Below are positions 35,619-44,328 of a DNA stretch of 64,000 bases, in pieces. Numbering within the stretch: the stretch's first letter is position 1; each line of letters begins with the position of its first letter. The position numbers and the translations under genes were made by a program. The stretch is from an uncultured Rhizobiaceae group bacterium (GTDB taxonomy: Bacteria > Pseudomonadota > Alphaproteobacteria > Rhizobiales > Rhizobiaceae): the NCBI GenBank assembly GCA_947501445.1, contig CANMVS010000004.1, forward strand, positions 1 through 64,000, written 5' to 3'. The notes beneath the pieces are model-generated. The model was given only the letters and a program-made list of their open reading frames with translations. It made no database searches and was not told the DNA's origin.

Positions 35619-37130
35619 TCAATCAGATACCGGCACTTTGTCCGCTGCCTTCGATTTTTTCCTGACTGCAAACCAGATGGACCCGGCTATCAGCAGAAGG
35701 TTGACGATAATCAGGATCAGCGATACGGGCCGCTCAACAAATATCCAGTAGCCATCCTGTGAGATTAACAGGGAGCGGCGCAGATTGTTTTCCAGCAATG
35801 GTCCGAGAATGATCCCAATGACGATGGGTGAAAGCGGGTATGATGCGGCGCGCAGCAGGATACCGACGAGACCAAAACCGAACATGACCAAAAGATCAAA
35901 GACGGAGGCTTGCAGCGCAAAAGTGCCGATGGTGCATAACAGCAAAACAATGGGAATGAGATAGGATTTGGGCACACGCAGCACATAGACAAAAAGCGGC
36001 GTTGCCAGAATGCCGGCAATCAGAAGAAAGACATTGGATGTCAGATAAACAAGAAAAATACCGCCGACAATTTCGGGCTGTTGCTCAAACAGTGTCGGTC
36101 CTGGAAAATAACCCAATATAAGCAGCGCACCTATGAGCATTGCCGATGAGGCATCGCCCGGAATACCCAAAGCCAGCGACGGCACGAGCGTGCCACCAAC
36201 CGTGGCATTATTGGCACTTTCCGTCGCCACAACACCGCCCTCTTCGCCTTCACCGTATTTTTCGTCCGGACCGGCAGCAGCCTTGGCGACGGCGTAGGAT
36301 GTAAAGGAACTGATGACCCCGCCAGCACCCGGCAATGCGCCAAAAAACGCCCCTATTGTTGAAGAGCGCAGGAGGTTCTTCCAATGTTTGAGTGTCAATA
36401 GTACCGAGCCGAAACCCGGGCGGGCAATGTCTATTTTCGGCTTCTTTAAAAGGTCATTCCCCATCGTCTGATGGGCCATCTCTGATATGGCAAAGAGCCC
36501 GACAACCACTGCTACAATGTGAAAACCGTTCAACATGTGATGGGTGTCAAAGGTGAAACGGTAACCGGTTGAGAATTCATCCGTGCCGATGGTTGCGAGC
36601 AATAGGCCAAAACAGCCGGCAATCAGACCTTTCAGCAGGGAACCCTCGGAAATAACGGCGATGGCGATCAGCCCGGTGACGGCCAGGGCCGCATATTCGG
36701 GCGGCGCGAAATTGCTGGCAAATTGCGCCAGTGCCGGTGCCAACAGGATCAATACGCCGCCGCCGAACAATCCGCCCAGGGCTGAAGCTGATATGGCAAT
36801 GCCGATGGCATCCGACGCCCGGCCTTTTTGGGCCATAGGGTAGCCATCAAAAAGCGTGGCAGCAGCCAGTGGGGTTCCGGGAATGCGCAACAGGATGGCT
36901 GAGATTGAACCACCGCAGGATCCACCGACGAATATGGCAATCAAAAAACCCATTGCCGCGACCGGCGGCAGGCCAATCGCTACCGGCAACAATAATATGA
37001 TGCCCATGAGCGGCCCGAGACCGGGCAGTGCGCCGACAACCAGACCGAAGAGCACACCAAGCAGGGTCAGCCCAATGGCAGCCGGGGTCATGAAAAGGGC
37101 GTAGCCAGCAAGGATTGAATCAACAAGCAT
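35619..37130 (-). CDS. tctA: Tripartite tricarboxylate transporter large permease (TctA)
   Basis: A 503-residue membrane protein with about eleven helices. The TctA signature Leu-Pro-Gly-Leu-Gly-Pro-Leu-Met-Gly-Ile near 35-45 is clear, and a second conserved block Gly-Ala-Leu-Pro-Gly-Ala-Gly-Gly is near 265. It forms the channel of a sodium-driven solute importer with TctB and the periplasmic TctC. Gene order on the minus strand is TctC, TctB, TctA. Confidence 0.92.
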   Translation of the reverse strand: MLVDSILAGYALFMTPAAIGLTLLGVLFGLVVGALPGLGPLMGIILLLPVAIGLPPVAAMGFLIAIFVGGSCGGSISAILLRIPGTPLAAATLFDGYPMAQKGRASDAIGIAISASALGGLFGGGVLILLAPALAQFASNFAPPEYAALAVTGLIAIAVISEGSLLKGLIAGCFGLLLATIGTDEFSTGYRFTFDTHHMLNGFHIVAVVVGLFAISEMAHQTMGNDLLKKPKIDIARPGFGSVLLTLKHWKNLLRSSTIGAFFGALPGAGGVISSFTSYAVAKAAAGPDEKYGEGEEGGVVATESANNATVGGTLVPSLALGIPGDASSAMLIGALLILGYFPGPTLFEQQPEIVGGIFLVYLTSNVFLLIAGILATPLFVYVLRVPKSYLIPIVLLLCTIGTFALQASVFDLLVMFGFGLVGILLRAASYPLSPIVIGIILGPLLENNLRRSLLISQDGYWIFVERPVSLILIIVNLLLIAGSIWFAVRKKSKAADKVPVSD

Positions 37131-37136
37131 GCCGGG

Positions 37137-37637
37137 TCACCAGGGTATGTTGAGTGCAAAGATGCCGCCCGGCAATACGACCTTGAGGAAGACCTCAAAG
37201 GCAAAGGCAAGCACAAAGGCAATCACGACAGACACCGCAATTGTGACCAGCGCGATGCGCATTCCGCACAAAACCATCACCGCGAAAATCATTGGAGCCG
37301 TTGTAAGGTGATAGCCAAGCGGGCCCAGCAGAGCCAGATAAATACCGAAGATCAGCAACAACCCGGCGGGTCGTTTCAATCTGGCCAATGAAATGGCCTC
37401 ATTTTCTTCATCAGATGGCGGAAGGGCGCGCAGCAGACCAAGACCCGCCTGCAGCAGCACTAAAATACCAATCAGGATCGCAACGGCCGCCGGATAGGCC
37501 GCCGCATTGTCATAGGGTCCGCCAGAGGCGATGCCCTGTTCGGTCATGGACGTATAAATCTGCTGAAAGACAACCGCGATAATCGCGACAAAAAATGCGA
37601 CAACCATCCAGCCTATGTGTTTTTTGCGCATTGTCAC
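37137..37637 (-). CDS. tctB: Tripartite tricarboxylate transporter small permease (TctB)
   Basis: A 166-residue membrane protein with about four helices, the small subunit of the TTT family. It starts with GTG at 37637, with GGAGAG about 7 nt upstream; ATG 37631 in the same frame is also possible. Its stop is 6 bp from the TctA start. Confidence 0.85.
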   Translation of the reverse strand: MTMRKKHIGWMVVAFFVAIIAVVFQQIYTSMTEQGIASGGPYDNAAAYPAAVAILIGILVLLQAGLGLLRALPPSDEENEAISLARLKRPAGLLLIFGIYLALLGPLGYHLTTAPMIFAVMVLCGMRIALVTIAVSVVIAFVLAFAFEVFLKVVLPGGIFALNIPW

Positions 37638-37670
37638 GGTTGCACTCTCCTTTTTTGGAACTTCGGTTTC

Positions 37671-38663
37671 TTACTTCAGCTTCTTGAGCTCGTCCTCTTC
37701 CCATTTCAGTGCATTGCCCATGGCACCCAACTGGCCTGCGACCGGACCAACAATTTCCTCATACTGGGTGTGGTCCCATTCAAGTGGTACAAATCCCACA
37801 CGGGAAATCTGCTCTTTGACATCTTCACGCGCCATGGCCGTCTTCATGGCCGCGCGCAATACATCAGCGACATCATCGGGTGTGTCCTTGTGCACAAGCC
37901 ACCATGTCCAGCCCATGGGCGCAAGCCCGGACAGACCGAGTTCGATATCGAGGTCCGTGATGCTCGGTGCACCATCATAGGACGCTTTTGCACCCGGCAA
38001 TTCAGACAGCACAAGAAGAATTTCAAATCCATCCTTGTCCTGCAGATACGCGCCAACATTGATAAAGGAAAAATCCAGAACACCGGCCTTCAGGTCCTTT
38101 CTTGCATCGCCATCTGTCTTGTAGGGAATGTTTTGAGCAACCACACCGTAGGACTGCAACACTTTGGCAATTACCATATGGGGCAGATTGTTGCGTGACC
38201 CGGAGGAATAGCGCAGCTTGCCGGGATTGGCCTTGCCATATTCCATGAGCTCTTCAAATGTGCTCCAGCGGGTTTCACCCTTTTTGACGCCAATGGAAAA
38301 TGCGTTTGATACTGCAGCGTGCAATGGCTTGAAATCCTTGAAACTCCAATCCGCATTGCCCAGAACCGGTTGCAGAACCAACGGTGCCACATAACCGTCA
38401 ATGATCGTGTAGCCGTCAGCCGGGCGGTTCATTGAGGTTATGAATGCCTTTGTCCCGGCAGCACCCGGCGTTGAAACAACGGGCACAGAAACACCTAGCT
38501 CTTCTCCAAGTGCCTTGGCTATGATCTGGCTGACGGACATCGCCGTTCCAGCCGACCACGGGAAAACATTTTCTACCGTTCTTTCAGGAAAATCGGCAAA
38601 GGCGGTTGATGTCATCATCACCACGGCGGCGATGGATGCTGAAAATATGCGTCTCAGTCTCAT
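37671..38663 (-). CDS. tctC: TTT-type substrate-binding protein (TctC/Bug)
   Basis: A 330-residue periplasmic protein with a Sec signal (about 1-23) and the Bug/TctC fold. The Phe-Pro-Glu-Arg-Thr-Val motif follows the cleavage site and Gly-Ala-Ala-Gly-Thr-Lys-Ala near 70 fits a ligand-binding loop. GGAGGA lies just upstream of the ATG. Ligands of this class are usually carboxylates; here the sulfatase upstream suggests a sulfated or sulfonated acid, which is inference. Confidence 0.88.
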   Translation of the reverse strand: MRLRRIFSASIAAVVMMTSTAFADFPERTVENVFPWSAGTAMSVSQIIAKALGEELGVSVPVVSTPGAAGTKAFITSMNRPADGYTIIDGYVAPLVLQPVLGNADWSFKDFKPLHAAVSNAFSIGVKKGETRWSTFEELMEYGKANPGKLRYSSGSRNNLPHMVIAKVLQSYGVVAQNIPYKTDGDARKDLKAGVLDFSFINVGAYLQDKDGFEILLVLSELPGAKASYDGAPSITDLDIELGLSGLAPMGWTWWLVHKDTPDDVADVLRAAMKTAMAREDVKEQISRVGFVPLEWDHTQYEEIVGPVAGQLGAMGNALKWEEDELKKLK

Positions 38664-38687
38664 ATCAGTACTCCTCCGGTTTATTGA

Positions 38688-40277
38688 TTATGTATGCAAA
38701 GCGATTGGCTGCTGTCGAACTGGAGCCTCCAGCCCGTAGTGGGCATAGATTTCGGGCGGCGCGTCGTGCCTGCTGAGCTCTATTGCCATTAAGTCAGTTA
38801 ACCGACTGATTATCATCACATCCTCGATCGGGTTTTCCTGACCAGGATCGGTTGCGAGATCATACAGGCCGGTGCTGCCGTTCCAGTTTTCAACGCAGTG
38901 AACCCCGGTTTCGGCAATTTTCGCGGAAAGGCGCATGCGCATCAAAGGTGCGCCCTTGGTAAAATCGAAGGGCGCCGCCATTTGCGCCGACTGCAGTTCC
39001 TCAATGGAAAACTGGTCCTCCAGATGTGAAGGCATGAGCGTATAGAGCGGAAGCGCATCGCTCTGCAGATTGACCGGAAAGCGAAAGTAGGTGTAGCGAC
39101 CATCCGTGATACAAAGCGGACCCGCAAACATGCCCAGCAGTGCACAGGTGCGTGTGCCAGCCTCACCACTCAAAAGACTTTCAAGTGAATGGGCCGTCAC
39201 CTCTGCTGGTATTTGAATGCCGTGAAAATCGAGCAGCGTTGGCATCAGATCGGTTGTTTGTGTCAGTGCCGAGACACGTCCACCGGCGTTTTTACGGTTG
39301 TCCGGATGGGCAATCATCAGCGGAATATGAGAAATCTCCGCGTAGTAGGGCATCTTGTTCTTGCCCCACCATTCGTGTTCTCCAAGCAGAAAACCGTGAT
39401 CTGTGGTGAGCACCACCGCAGTGTTGTCCCATGCACCGGTCGTGTCCATCCAATCAAGCAGCCGGCCAAAATACTCGTCACACATGGCAACAAGCGCAGC
39501 ATAATTTCCGCGAATTTCTGCAATCTCTTCAGCAGAGCCGGTCACTTTTTCATAAATCGGCCAATCAAGAATTTTGCCATTGCGACCGGTTGTATAGGCC
39601 TGTCTGAAACGCTCCGGTGCAGTGAATGGTTCATGCGGATCAAAACATTCTATTTGCAGGAACCAGTCATCTGCCTCACCATTGTGCTCCAGAAACTTGA
39701 AAGCCCGATTGAAACATTTGGCTGTCGGAAAATCATCTTCCTCATTCATGAACTGCGTATTGATGGCATGGCGGGAACGGCGCCACGGGTCCTTGGAGGT
39801 GGTACCGCGTGTCGCCGTCCTGCCTTCCACCAGACCATCCATCGGATAGTGGTGGGAATCAAATTTTTCCCTAATACGTTCCACCGGCGGACGCACCATA
39901 ACCTCGATGGGGTCATATTCCTGGCCACGGATGAAGTCCCAGCTGTCAAACGCTGAGACATAGCCTGCACCGCCATTTTCAAAATAGTGCAGGTGATCTG
40001 AAACAATATGGGCGTAGACGCCGTTGTCACTCATCAGTTTTGCATAGGAATTGTCAAAGGGCTCCAGCGGCCCCCACGGGCGATGCATGAAGTTGAGGCG
40101 ACCGGTATGCATGTCTCTGCGGGCTGGCATGCAGGGCAGGCTACCGACATAATGATTGTCAAACGTCACAGCGCGTTGTGCAAATCGATCGAAATTCGGC
40201 GTCGCAATCGCGTCGCCACCATAGGCACCCAAAGCCAACCGGTTGAGTGAATCGAACAACACAAAAATTGTGCGCAT
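38688..40277 (-). CDS. Cysteine-type sulfatase
   Basis: A 529-residue sulfatase (alkaline phosphatase superfamily). The Cys49-Met-Pro-Ala-Arg53 motif followed by Asp-Met-His-Thr-Gly-Arg is the formylglycine-dependent signature, so an FGE/AtsB maturase is needed from elsewhere. Metal ligands near Asp9 and a Thr-Thr-Asp-His-Gly motif near 290 are visible. No signal peptide is present, so it acts in the cytoplasm, consistent with uptake of the sulfate ester by the TTT system downstream. GGGAGGG ribosome-binding site. Confidence 0.88.
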   Translation of the reverse strand: MRTIFVLFDSLNRLALGAYGGDAIATPNFDRFAQRAVTFDNHYVGSLPCMPARRDMHTGRLNFMHRPWGPLEPFDNSYAKLMSDNGVYAHIVSDHLHYFENGGAGYVSAFDSWDFIRGQEYDPIEVMVRPPVERIREKFDSHHYPMDGLVEGRTATRGTTSKDPWRRSRHAINTQFMNEEDDFPTAKCFNRAFKFLEHNGEADDWFLQIECFDPHEPFTAPERFRQAYTTGRNGKILDWPIYEKVTGSAEEIAEIRGNYAALVAMCDEYFGRLLDWMDTTGAWDNTAVVLTTDHGFLLGEHEWWGKNKMPYYAEISHIPLMIAHPDNRKNAGGRVSALTQTTDLMPTLLDFHGIQIPAEVTAHSLESLLSGEAGTRTCALLGMFAGPLCITDGRYTYFRFPVNLQSDALPLYTLMPSHLEDQFSIEELQSAQMAAPFDFTKGAPLMRMRLSAKIAETGVHCVENWNGSTGLYDLATDPGQENPIEDVMIISRLTDLMAIELSRHDAPPEIYAHYGLEAPVRQQPIALHT

Positions 40278-40392
40278 TGACAGCCCTCCCTGCCCACAGC
40301 CTGATGCCGGGGAACATTGGCAATTTATTATTCTTCTATAATTCTGTAAAATCGCTTTTAGATTGCCTTATGATAGAAAATTGGAATACCAG

Positions 40393-41295
40393 ATGGACAA
40401 AGGTCTAAGCGCATTTCTCGCCATTGCCGAACATGGCAATCTGACCACAGCCGCCGAGAAGATCGGCCTGACGCAGCCTTCACTGACAAAGAGGTTGGCC
40501 AATCTTGAGCATGAGCTGAAATGCCAGTTGTTCACCCGACACCGGCGCGGCATGTCACTCACACCGGCAGGCAAGAGCTTTTTTCGTCGTGCGCAACGCG
40601 TTGAACAGGAAATGCTGCAGGCCCATGAGGAACTGCGCAGTCTGGAAGATGCCGGGCTGGACGTCCTGCGTATTGGCTCAGGACCGCTGTTTCATCAACA
40701 ACATGTCGCACCTGTATTTTCAAAATTACTGCTTGAATTCCCGGCGTTGCGCCTGGATCTCACGGTGAACCCCAATGAAATCAGCCTGCCAATGCTCATC
40801 AGGGGTGATCTTGATATTGTGCTTGGCGTCATCCAGCCTACCGGTCCGGACGGCGCTTTGCGTTCCATGCCGATGACAATGCTTGAACACGGCATTATCG
40901 TTTCACCGCAAAGCGGTCTGGCTGATCAACCGGGTGTCCTGCCTGAACAGATGCGTGACATGCGCTGGGTGCTTTACGGAGATGATGAGGACACCGGCAC
41001 CTGGTTGAACAATTATTTTCAGCGCAACAGTCTCGGTCTTCCGCATATTGCGGTGCGCACCGCCTCGTTTGCAACAGGTCTTGGACTGGTACGCGGCTCA
41101 GGCTTTGTGATGATGTCGCCGATCCAGCTGGCACCGGTAATCGAAAAGGCCGGGCTGCACGTTTTACCGGCGATCCCGTCTATCACCAGTTTCACATCCG
41201 GGGCCTATGTACGGCCAAGCTCCATGGGGTTCCCGGCCATAAGGCGATTTCTGGAACTGCTTGAAGAGGCCTTTGCAGCGGAACAGCTGGAATAG
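40393..41295 (+). CDS. LysR-family regulator of the sulfatase/TTT operon
   Basis: A 300-residue LysR protein with an HTH at about 6-62 (Thr-Gln-Pro-Ser-Leu-Thr-Lys-Arg-Leu-Ala-Asn-Leu-Glu) and an effector domain beyond 85. It is divergent from the sulfatase, separated by about 115 bp, the normal layout for a LysR and its target operon. ATG 40393 places the HTH correctly; an upstream TTG at 40363 would add ten residues. Confidence 0.88.
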   Translation: MDKGLSAFLAIAEHGNLTTAAEKIGLTQPSLTKRLANLEHELKCQLFTRHRRGMSLTPAGKSFFRRAQRVEQEMLQAHEELRSLEDAGLDVLRIGSGPLFHQQHVAPVFSKLLLEFPALRLDLTVNPNEISLPMLIRGDLDIVLGVIQPTGPDGALRSMPMTMLEHGIIVSPQSGLADQPGVLPEQMRDMRWVLYGDDEDTGTWLNNYFQRNSLGLPHIAVRTASFATGLGLVRGSGFVMMSPIQLAPVIEKAGLHVLPAIPSITSFTSGAYVRPSSMGFPAIRRFLELLEEAFAAEQLE

Positions 41296-41379
41296 AGAAT
41301 TGCTGGTTATTGCAAACCGGCGCTCTATCTCAGATGATGAAATCAGGCTCGCAACCCTGTTAACAGGAACACCCATGAC

Positions 41380-41910
41380 ATGAGTACCGCCAAATTGCCG
41401 GAGATCGGATTTGGTGGTGGATGCCACTGGTGCACCGAAGCCGTGTTCCAGTCTTTACGCGGCGTCGATACGGTCAGACAGGGGTTCATCAGTTCCGACC
41501 CGCCAAATGATGCTTTTTCAGAGGCTGCACTTGTCACCTTCGATGCCGAGCGTATCGGGTTGGAGCAGCTGATTGCTGTTCACATCAGCACCCACGCGGC
41601 AACCTCAAATCATTCAATGCGCGGCAAATATCGAAGCGCCATCTATACGTTTGACGATGCACAGGCCGCCAGCGCCCGCACAATCCTTGACAGTTTGCAG
41701 GACGACATGGAGCAAACCGTCGTTACCCAGGTTCTGCCATACCGTTCTTTCAAATATTCTGACGAACGGTTTCACAATTATTACCGTCAGGACAGCCAGC
41801 GCCCGTTCTGCAGGACCTATATTGATCCAAAGCTGACAAAGATCCGGCAACGCTTTGCAGAATATGTAAAGGACCCTGGGGATGAAAATACGACGAAAAA
41901 CGTCCGATAA
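41380..41910 (+). CDS. msrA: Peptide methionine sulfoxide reductase MsrA
   Basis: A 176-residue MsrA: it reduces methionine-S-sulfoxide in proteins. The active-site block is Gly-Gly-Gly-Cys15-His-Trp-Cys18-Thr-Glu; most relatives have Gly-Cys-Phe-Trp, so a His replaces Phe in the aromatic substrate pocket. Other family parts are the Ser-Asn-His-Ser-Met-Arg-Gly-Lys-Tyr-Arg-Ser-Ala-Ile-Tyr stretch and a Phe...His-Asn-Tyr-Tyr C-terminal block. Single gene, with an AGGAA site upstream. The Thr-Lys-Asn-Val-Arg tail is short. Confidence 0.85.
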   Translation: MSTAKLPEIGFGGGCHWCTEAVFQSLRGVDTVRQGFISSDPPNDAFSEAALVTFDAERIGLEQLIAVHISTHAATSNHSMRGKYRSAIYTFDDAQAASARTILDSLQDDMEQTVVTQVLPYRSFKYSDERFHNYYRQDSQRPFCRTYIDPKLTKIRQRFAEYVKDPGDENTTKNVR

Positions 41911-42070
41911 TCGCTTCATTCTTGTCTATTCGTTCAAAATTTCCTACTATTAGTACGAGAAACTAGCATAAATATTGATCATTCATTCAGAAACAGCACA
42001 TGCTTCAGCGTTGGCGCAAAAAATCGCCGCTGACTGAACCTGAATTGAACATCAATATGAGGACTTTCCA

Positions 42071-42553
42071 ATGTTTCGTACGCTTACCATCGCCGCCATC
42101 ATGCTTGCCGGCACGTCCATCGCCCTTCCTGCATTTGCAGTCGATGAAAACAACATCTCAATCGGTATTACCGCTGCCGGTGCTCCACTGGGCCTGCACG
42201 GTGTTGATCCCGTCGCATTCATTCAGACCGGCAATCCGGTGGAAGGCACTGCAACCCATACATCAGTGCATGATGGCGTTGCCTACTATTTTGCCTCTGA
42301 TGCCAATAAGACAGCCTTTGAAAGTGACATAGCGGCCTATCTTCCGCAAAATGGAGGCTTTTGCACATTCGGTGTTTCCGTCGGGAAAAAATTTGACGGG
42401 GATCCTTCCTATGCAGCCGTTATCGATGACAAGCTCTATGTTTTCCTCAACCAGGCCGTCTTCGACGCTTTCAACAAGGATCGCTCCGGTACCATTTCCA
42501 AAGCGGCCACCAACTGGAAAGACATTCGCAGCACCGCTGTAGCTGATTTATAA
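42071..42553 (+). CDS. Secreted YHS-domain protein
   Basis: A 160-residue protein with a Sec signal (about 1-23, Ala-Phe-Ala cleavage) and a YHS domain: Gly-Val-Asp-Pro-Val-Ala-Phe near 48, a central Asp-Gly-Val-Ala-Tyr-Tyr-Phe-Ala-Ser-Asp, and an Asn-Gly-Gly-Phe-Cys at about 93-97. YHS domains bind metals in some proteins; here the role is unknown. An independently transcribed single gene; repeat copy B lies between it and the convergent IMPACT gene. Confidence 0.8.
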   Translation: MFRTLTIAAIMLAGTSIALPAFAVDENNISIGITAAGAPLGLHGVDPVAFIQTGNPVEGTATHTSVHDGVAYYFASDANKTAFESDIAAYLPQNGGFCTFGVSVGKKFDGDPSYAAVIDDKLYVFLNQAVFDAFNKDRSGTISKAATNWKDIRSTAVADL

Positions 42554-42627
42554 TTCACTGCGTTATCAAAATTTCCATTTGCATGATCTGGACACGGCGT
42601 GGACAAAATCCACGTCGCGTTTTCCAT

Positions 42628-42696
42628 TAGACCGTTGAACGTTTTGTCAGAAACGGGACAACGGTGTCGGCCTTTGATTTTGTTGATGCATTCAGG
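42628..42696 (-). repeat. Dispersed two-hairpin repeat, copy B (partial)
   Basis: Read on the minus strand, the copy runs from CCTGAATGCATCAAC to GGTCTA. It has the linker, the GTTGTCCCGTTTCTGACAAAACG block and a mutated hairpin 2 (CCGTTTC against CAACGG), but hairpin 1 has lost its left arm. The TGA in CCTGAATG is the stop codon of the IMPACT-family gene at 42692, so the repeat sits at the 3' end of an ORF as copies A and D do. Confidence 0.7.
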
Positions 42697-43069
42697 ATTC
42701 TGATCGTCCCTGTTCACCACTTTGCAGCGTCTCCAAATAGGTTCGAACCGCCGTTTGAACATGGCGGAAGCGGTCACCGCCAAGATGCTTGCCGCCATAC
42801 CATCTGGTAACCACGATAATATGGTCGCGCAGGCCCTCGCGTTCGAGCATGCGCAGGATAATCATCCCGGCTCCGCTTTCCCCGTCATCGTTCTTCAGCA
42901 ATCCATCGGTACATACAACACCCCATGTATTGTGGGTTGCCCTGGCAAACTTTTTGCTGCGTTTGAGTTCCTTGAGAAAGGCCTTTGCCTCATCCGACGA
43001 GCGGCAGGGTCCACCCGATACGGCATATTTCGAACCACGGTCAGTGATGATGTTGTCGAGTGTGCGCAT
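42692..43069 (-). CDS. IMPACT/YigZ-family protein
   Basis: A 125-residue protein consisting of only the N-terminal UPF0029/IMPACT domain: Ser-Lys-Lys-Phe-Ala-Arg-Ala-Thr-His-Asn-Thr-Trp near 40-50, Asp-Asp-Gly-Glu-Ser-Gly-Ala-Gly near 62-69, and Val-Val-Thr-Arg-Trp-Tyr-Gly-Gly-Lys-His-Leu-Gly-Gly-Asp-Arg-Phe near 85-100, all typical. The second domain of E. coli YigZ (about 200 residues) is absent, as in many alphaproteobacteria. The last codons overlap repeat copy B, which supplies the stop. Confidence 0.85.
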   Translation of the reverse strand: MRTLDNIITDRGSKYAVSGGPCRSSDEAKAFLKELKRSKKFARATHNTWGVVCTDGLLKNDDGESGAGMIILRMLEREGLRDHIIVVTRWYGGKHLGGDRFRHVQTAVRTYLETLQSGEQGRSES

Positions 43070-43165
43070 GGTCCAGATTGATAGGCTTTGGCCCGCTGGG
43101 GATCAAGCAAGGATTGCCGGGCAACGCGGTTCTATGGGCTGCCAATCTGCAGTCCTGGCGGAAAA

Positions 43166-44197
43166 CTACGGTTGAGAGAAAAACTCAACAACTGCATCAA
43201 TGATCATCTTGTGCTTTGCCGCGCGCGGCGCACCACCGTTCTCACAGATAATCTGATCTGCGGGTTCTTCTCTTGCCAGAAGCTCGAGCCCACCGGCCTT
43301 ACATCTGCCCAGAAAGTCAAAATGCGCCAGCGTTGCGGGTTCAATATATGTTGTTTTTTCAGGTGGCAAAGCATCAACGAGGGTACGGGATTCAATATCG
43401 AGGGTCAGGCCCGAGTTCATGATAGGGGCACCGAATACCAGCATCGGGCGGTCGACCCGGCGCAGACTGGCGTTGGAAAAGCTTTGTGTTCCCCCGAGGT
43501 CGAAAACTGCGAAGGCCTTGATCCGTGTATCGGAAAGATCCGCCTCCATTTGTGTGCGGTCCGCCGGTGTTTGTGCGATTTTCCAGTCATTGAGAATACC
43601 GCAGGCCAGTTCTCCGGGTGTGGCGTCACAAAATTGTTTCAGCTTTGCCGCGTCATAACGGCCGCCGGCCAGCGCCACGGCGGTAAAACCGCCGAGCGAA
43701 TGCCCTGCCATGAAGATCCTGTCCGGATCGACATGTTCTGAAAGCCCGGATGATGAGATTGTGTAGTCTATCAGCCGCGAGATGTCCCTTGGACGTTCCC
43801 AAAGCTGGCGACGTTGGTCGGGGTCACGCGACCAGGTGGATGTGCCGGGATGACTGATCGCGGCAACGATATATCCCTTTTTTGCCAATGCTCCCGCGAG
43901 CCATGCCTGATTAAAGGCATTGCCGAACATCCCATGGGACAGAACCACCAGTGGAAACCGGCCCGGTACGGGATCTGCATCTTTTATGACAGGGGTGCCG
44001 ACCCAGACTTTGCTTTCGAAATCGAGCGTCAGCGGGCCAACTGCTTCTGTCGGGTACCAGAAGAAGCCCTCAAGATCACGGTTAGCGGCGGGGTCAGTAA
44101 TTTCAAGGTCGGTCATGGCGCTCTGGTAGACCCGGGCTTGCGCCGAAACGGTGCAGACTGCAAATACCGCAGTTAGAATAAACAGGATGGTTTTCAT
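43166..44197 (-). CDS. Secreted alpha/beta hydrolase (dienelactone-hydrolase-like)
   Basis: A 343-residue exported hydrolase with a Sec signal (about 1-21, ending Ser-Ala-Gln-Ala). The fold is that of dienelactone/PAF-acetylhydrolase-like esterases: Ser-His-Gly-Met-Phe-Gly-Asn oxyanion region, Met-Ala-Gly-His-Ser-Leu-Gly-Gly nucleophile elbow near 165, and a late His (Leu-Ala-His-Phe-Asp-Phe-Leu). ATG 44197 has GGAG about 7 nt upstream; TTG 44200 precedes it directly. It is divergent from the AraC-type regulator. Confidence 0.82.
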   Translation of the reverse strand: MKTILFILTAVFAVCTVSAQARVYQSAMTDLEITDPAANRDLEGFFWYPTEAVGPLTLDFESKVWVGTPVIKDADPVPGRFPLVVLSHGMFGNAFNQAWLAGALAKKGYIVAAISHPGTSTWSRDPDQRRQLWERPRDISRLIDYTISSSGLSEHVDPDRIFMAGHSLGGFTAVALAGGRYDAAKLKQFCDATPGELACGILNDWKIAQTPADRTQMEADLSDTRIKAFAVFDLGGTQSFSNASLRRVDRPMLVFGAPIMNSGLTLDIESRTLVDALPPEKTTYIEPATLAHFDFLGRCKAGGLELLAREEPADQIICENGGAPRAAKHKMIIDAVVEFFSQP

Positions 44198-44328
44198 CAA
44201 AGGCTCCGATTGTTGTTGATATCAGCTGGCTTGAAACTGGGCGGCAGACCAAATTGAAACAACCGGGTTCGCCGTCTATACCTGTCCTTGATCCTGATGC
44301 AGGACAGTTCCACACAGAAAGAGGACGG

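Noticed and set aside
39189-39956. 255-codon plus-strand frame
   Set aside because: Antisense to the sulfatase, whose motif and start are clear.
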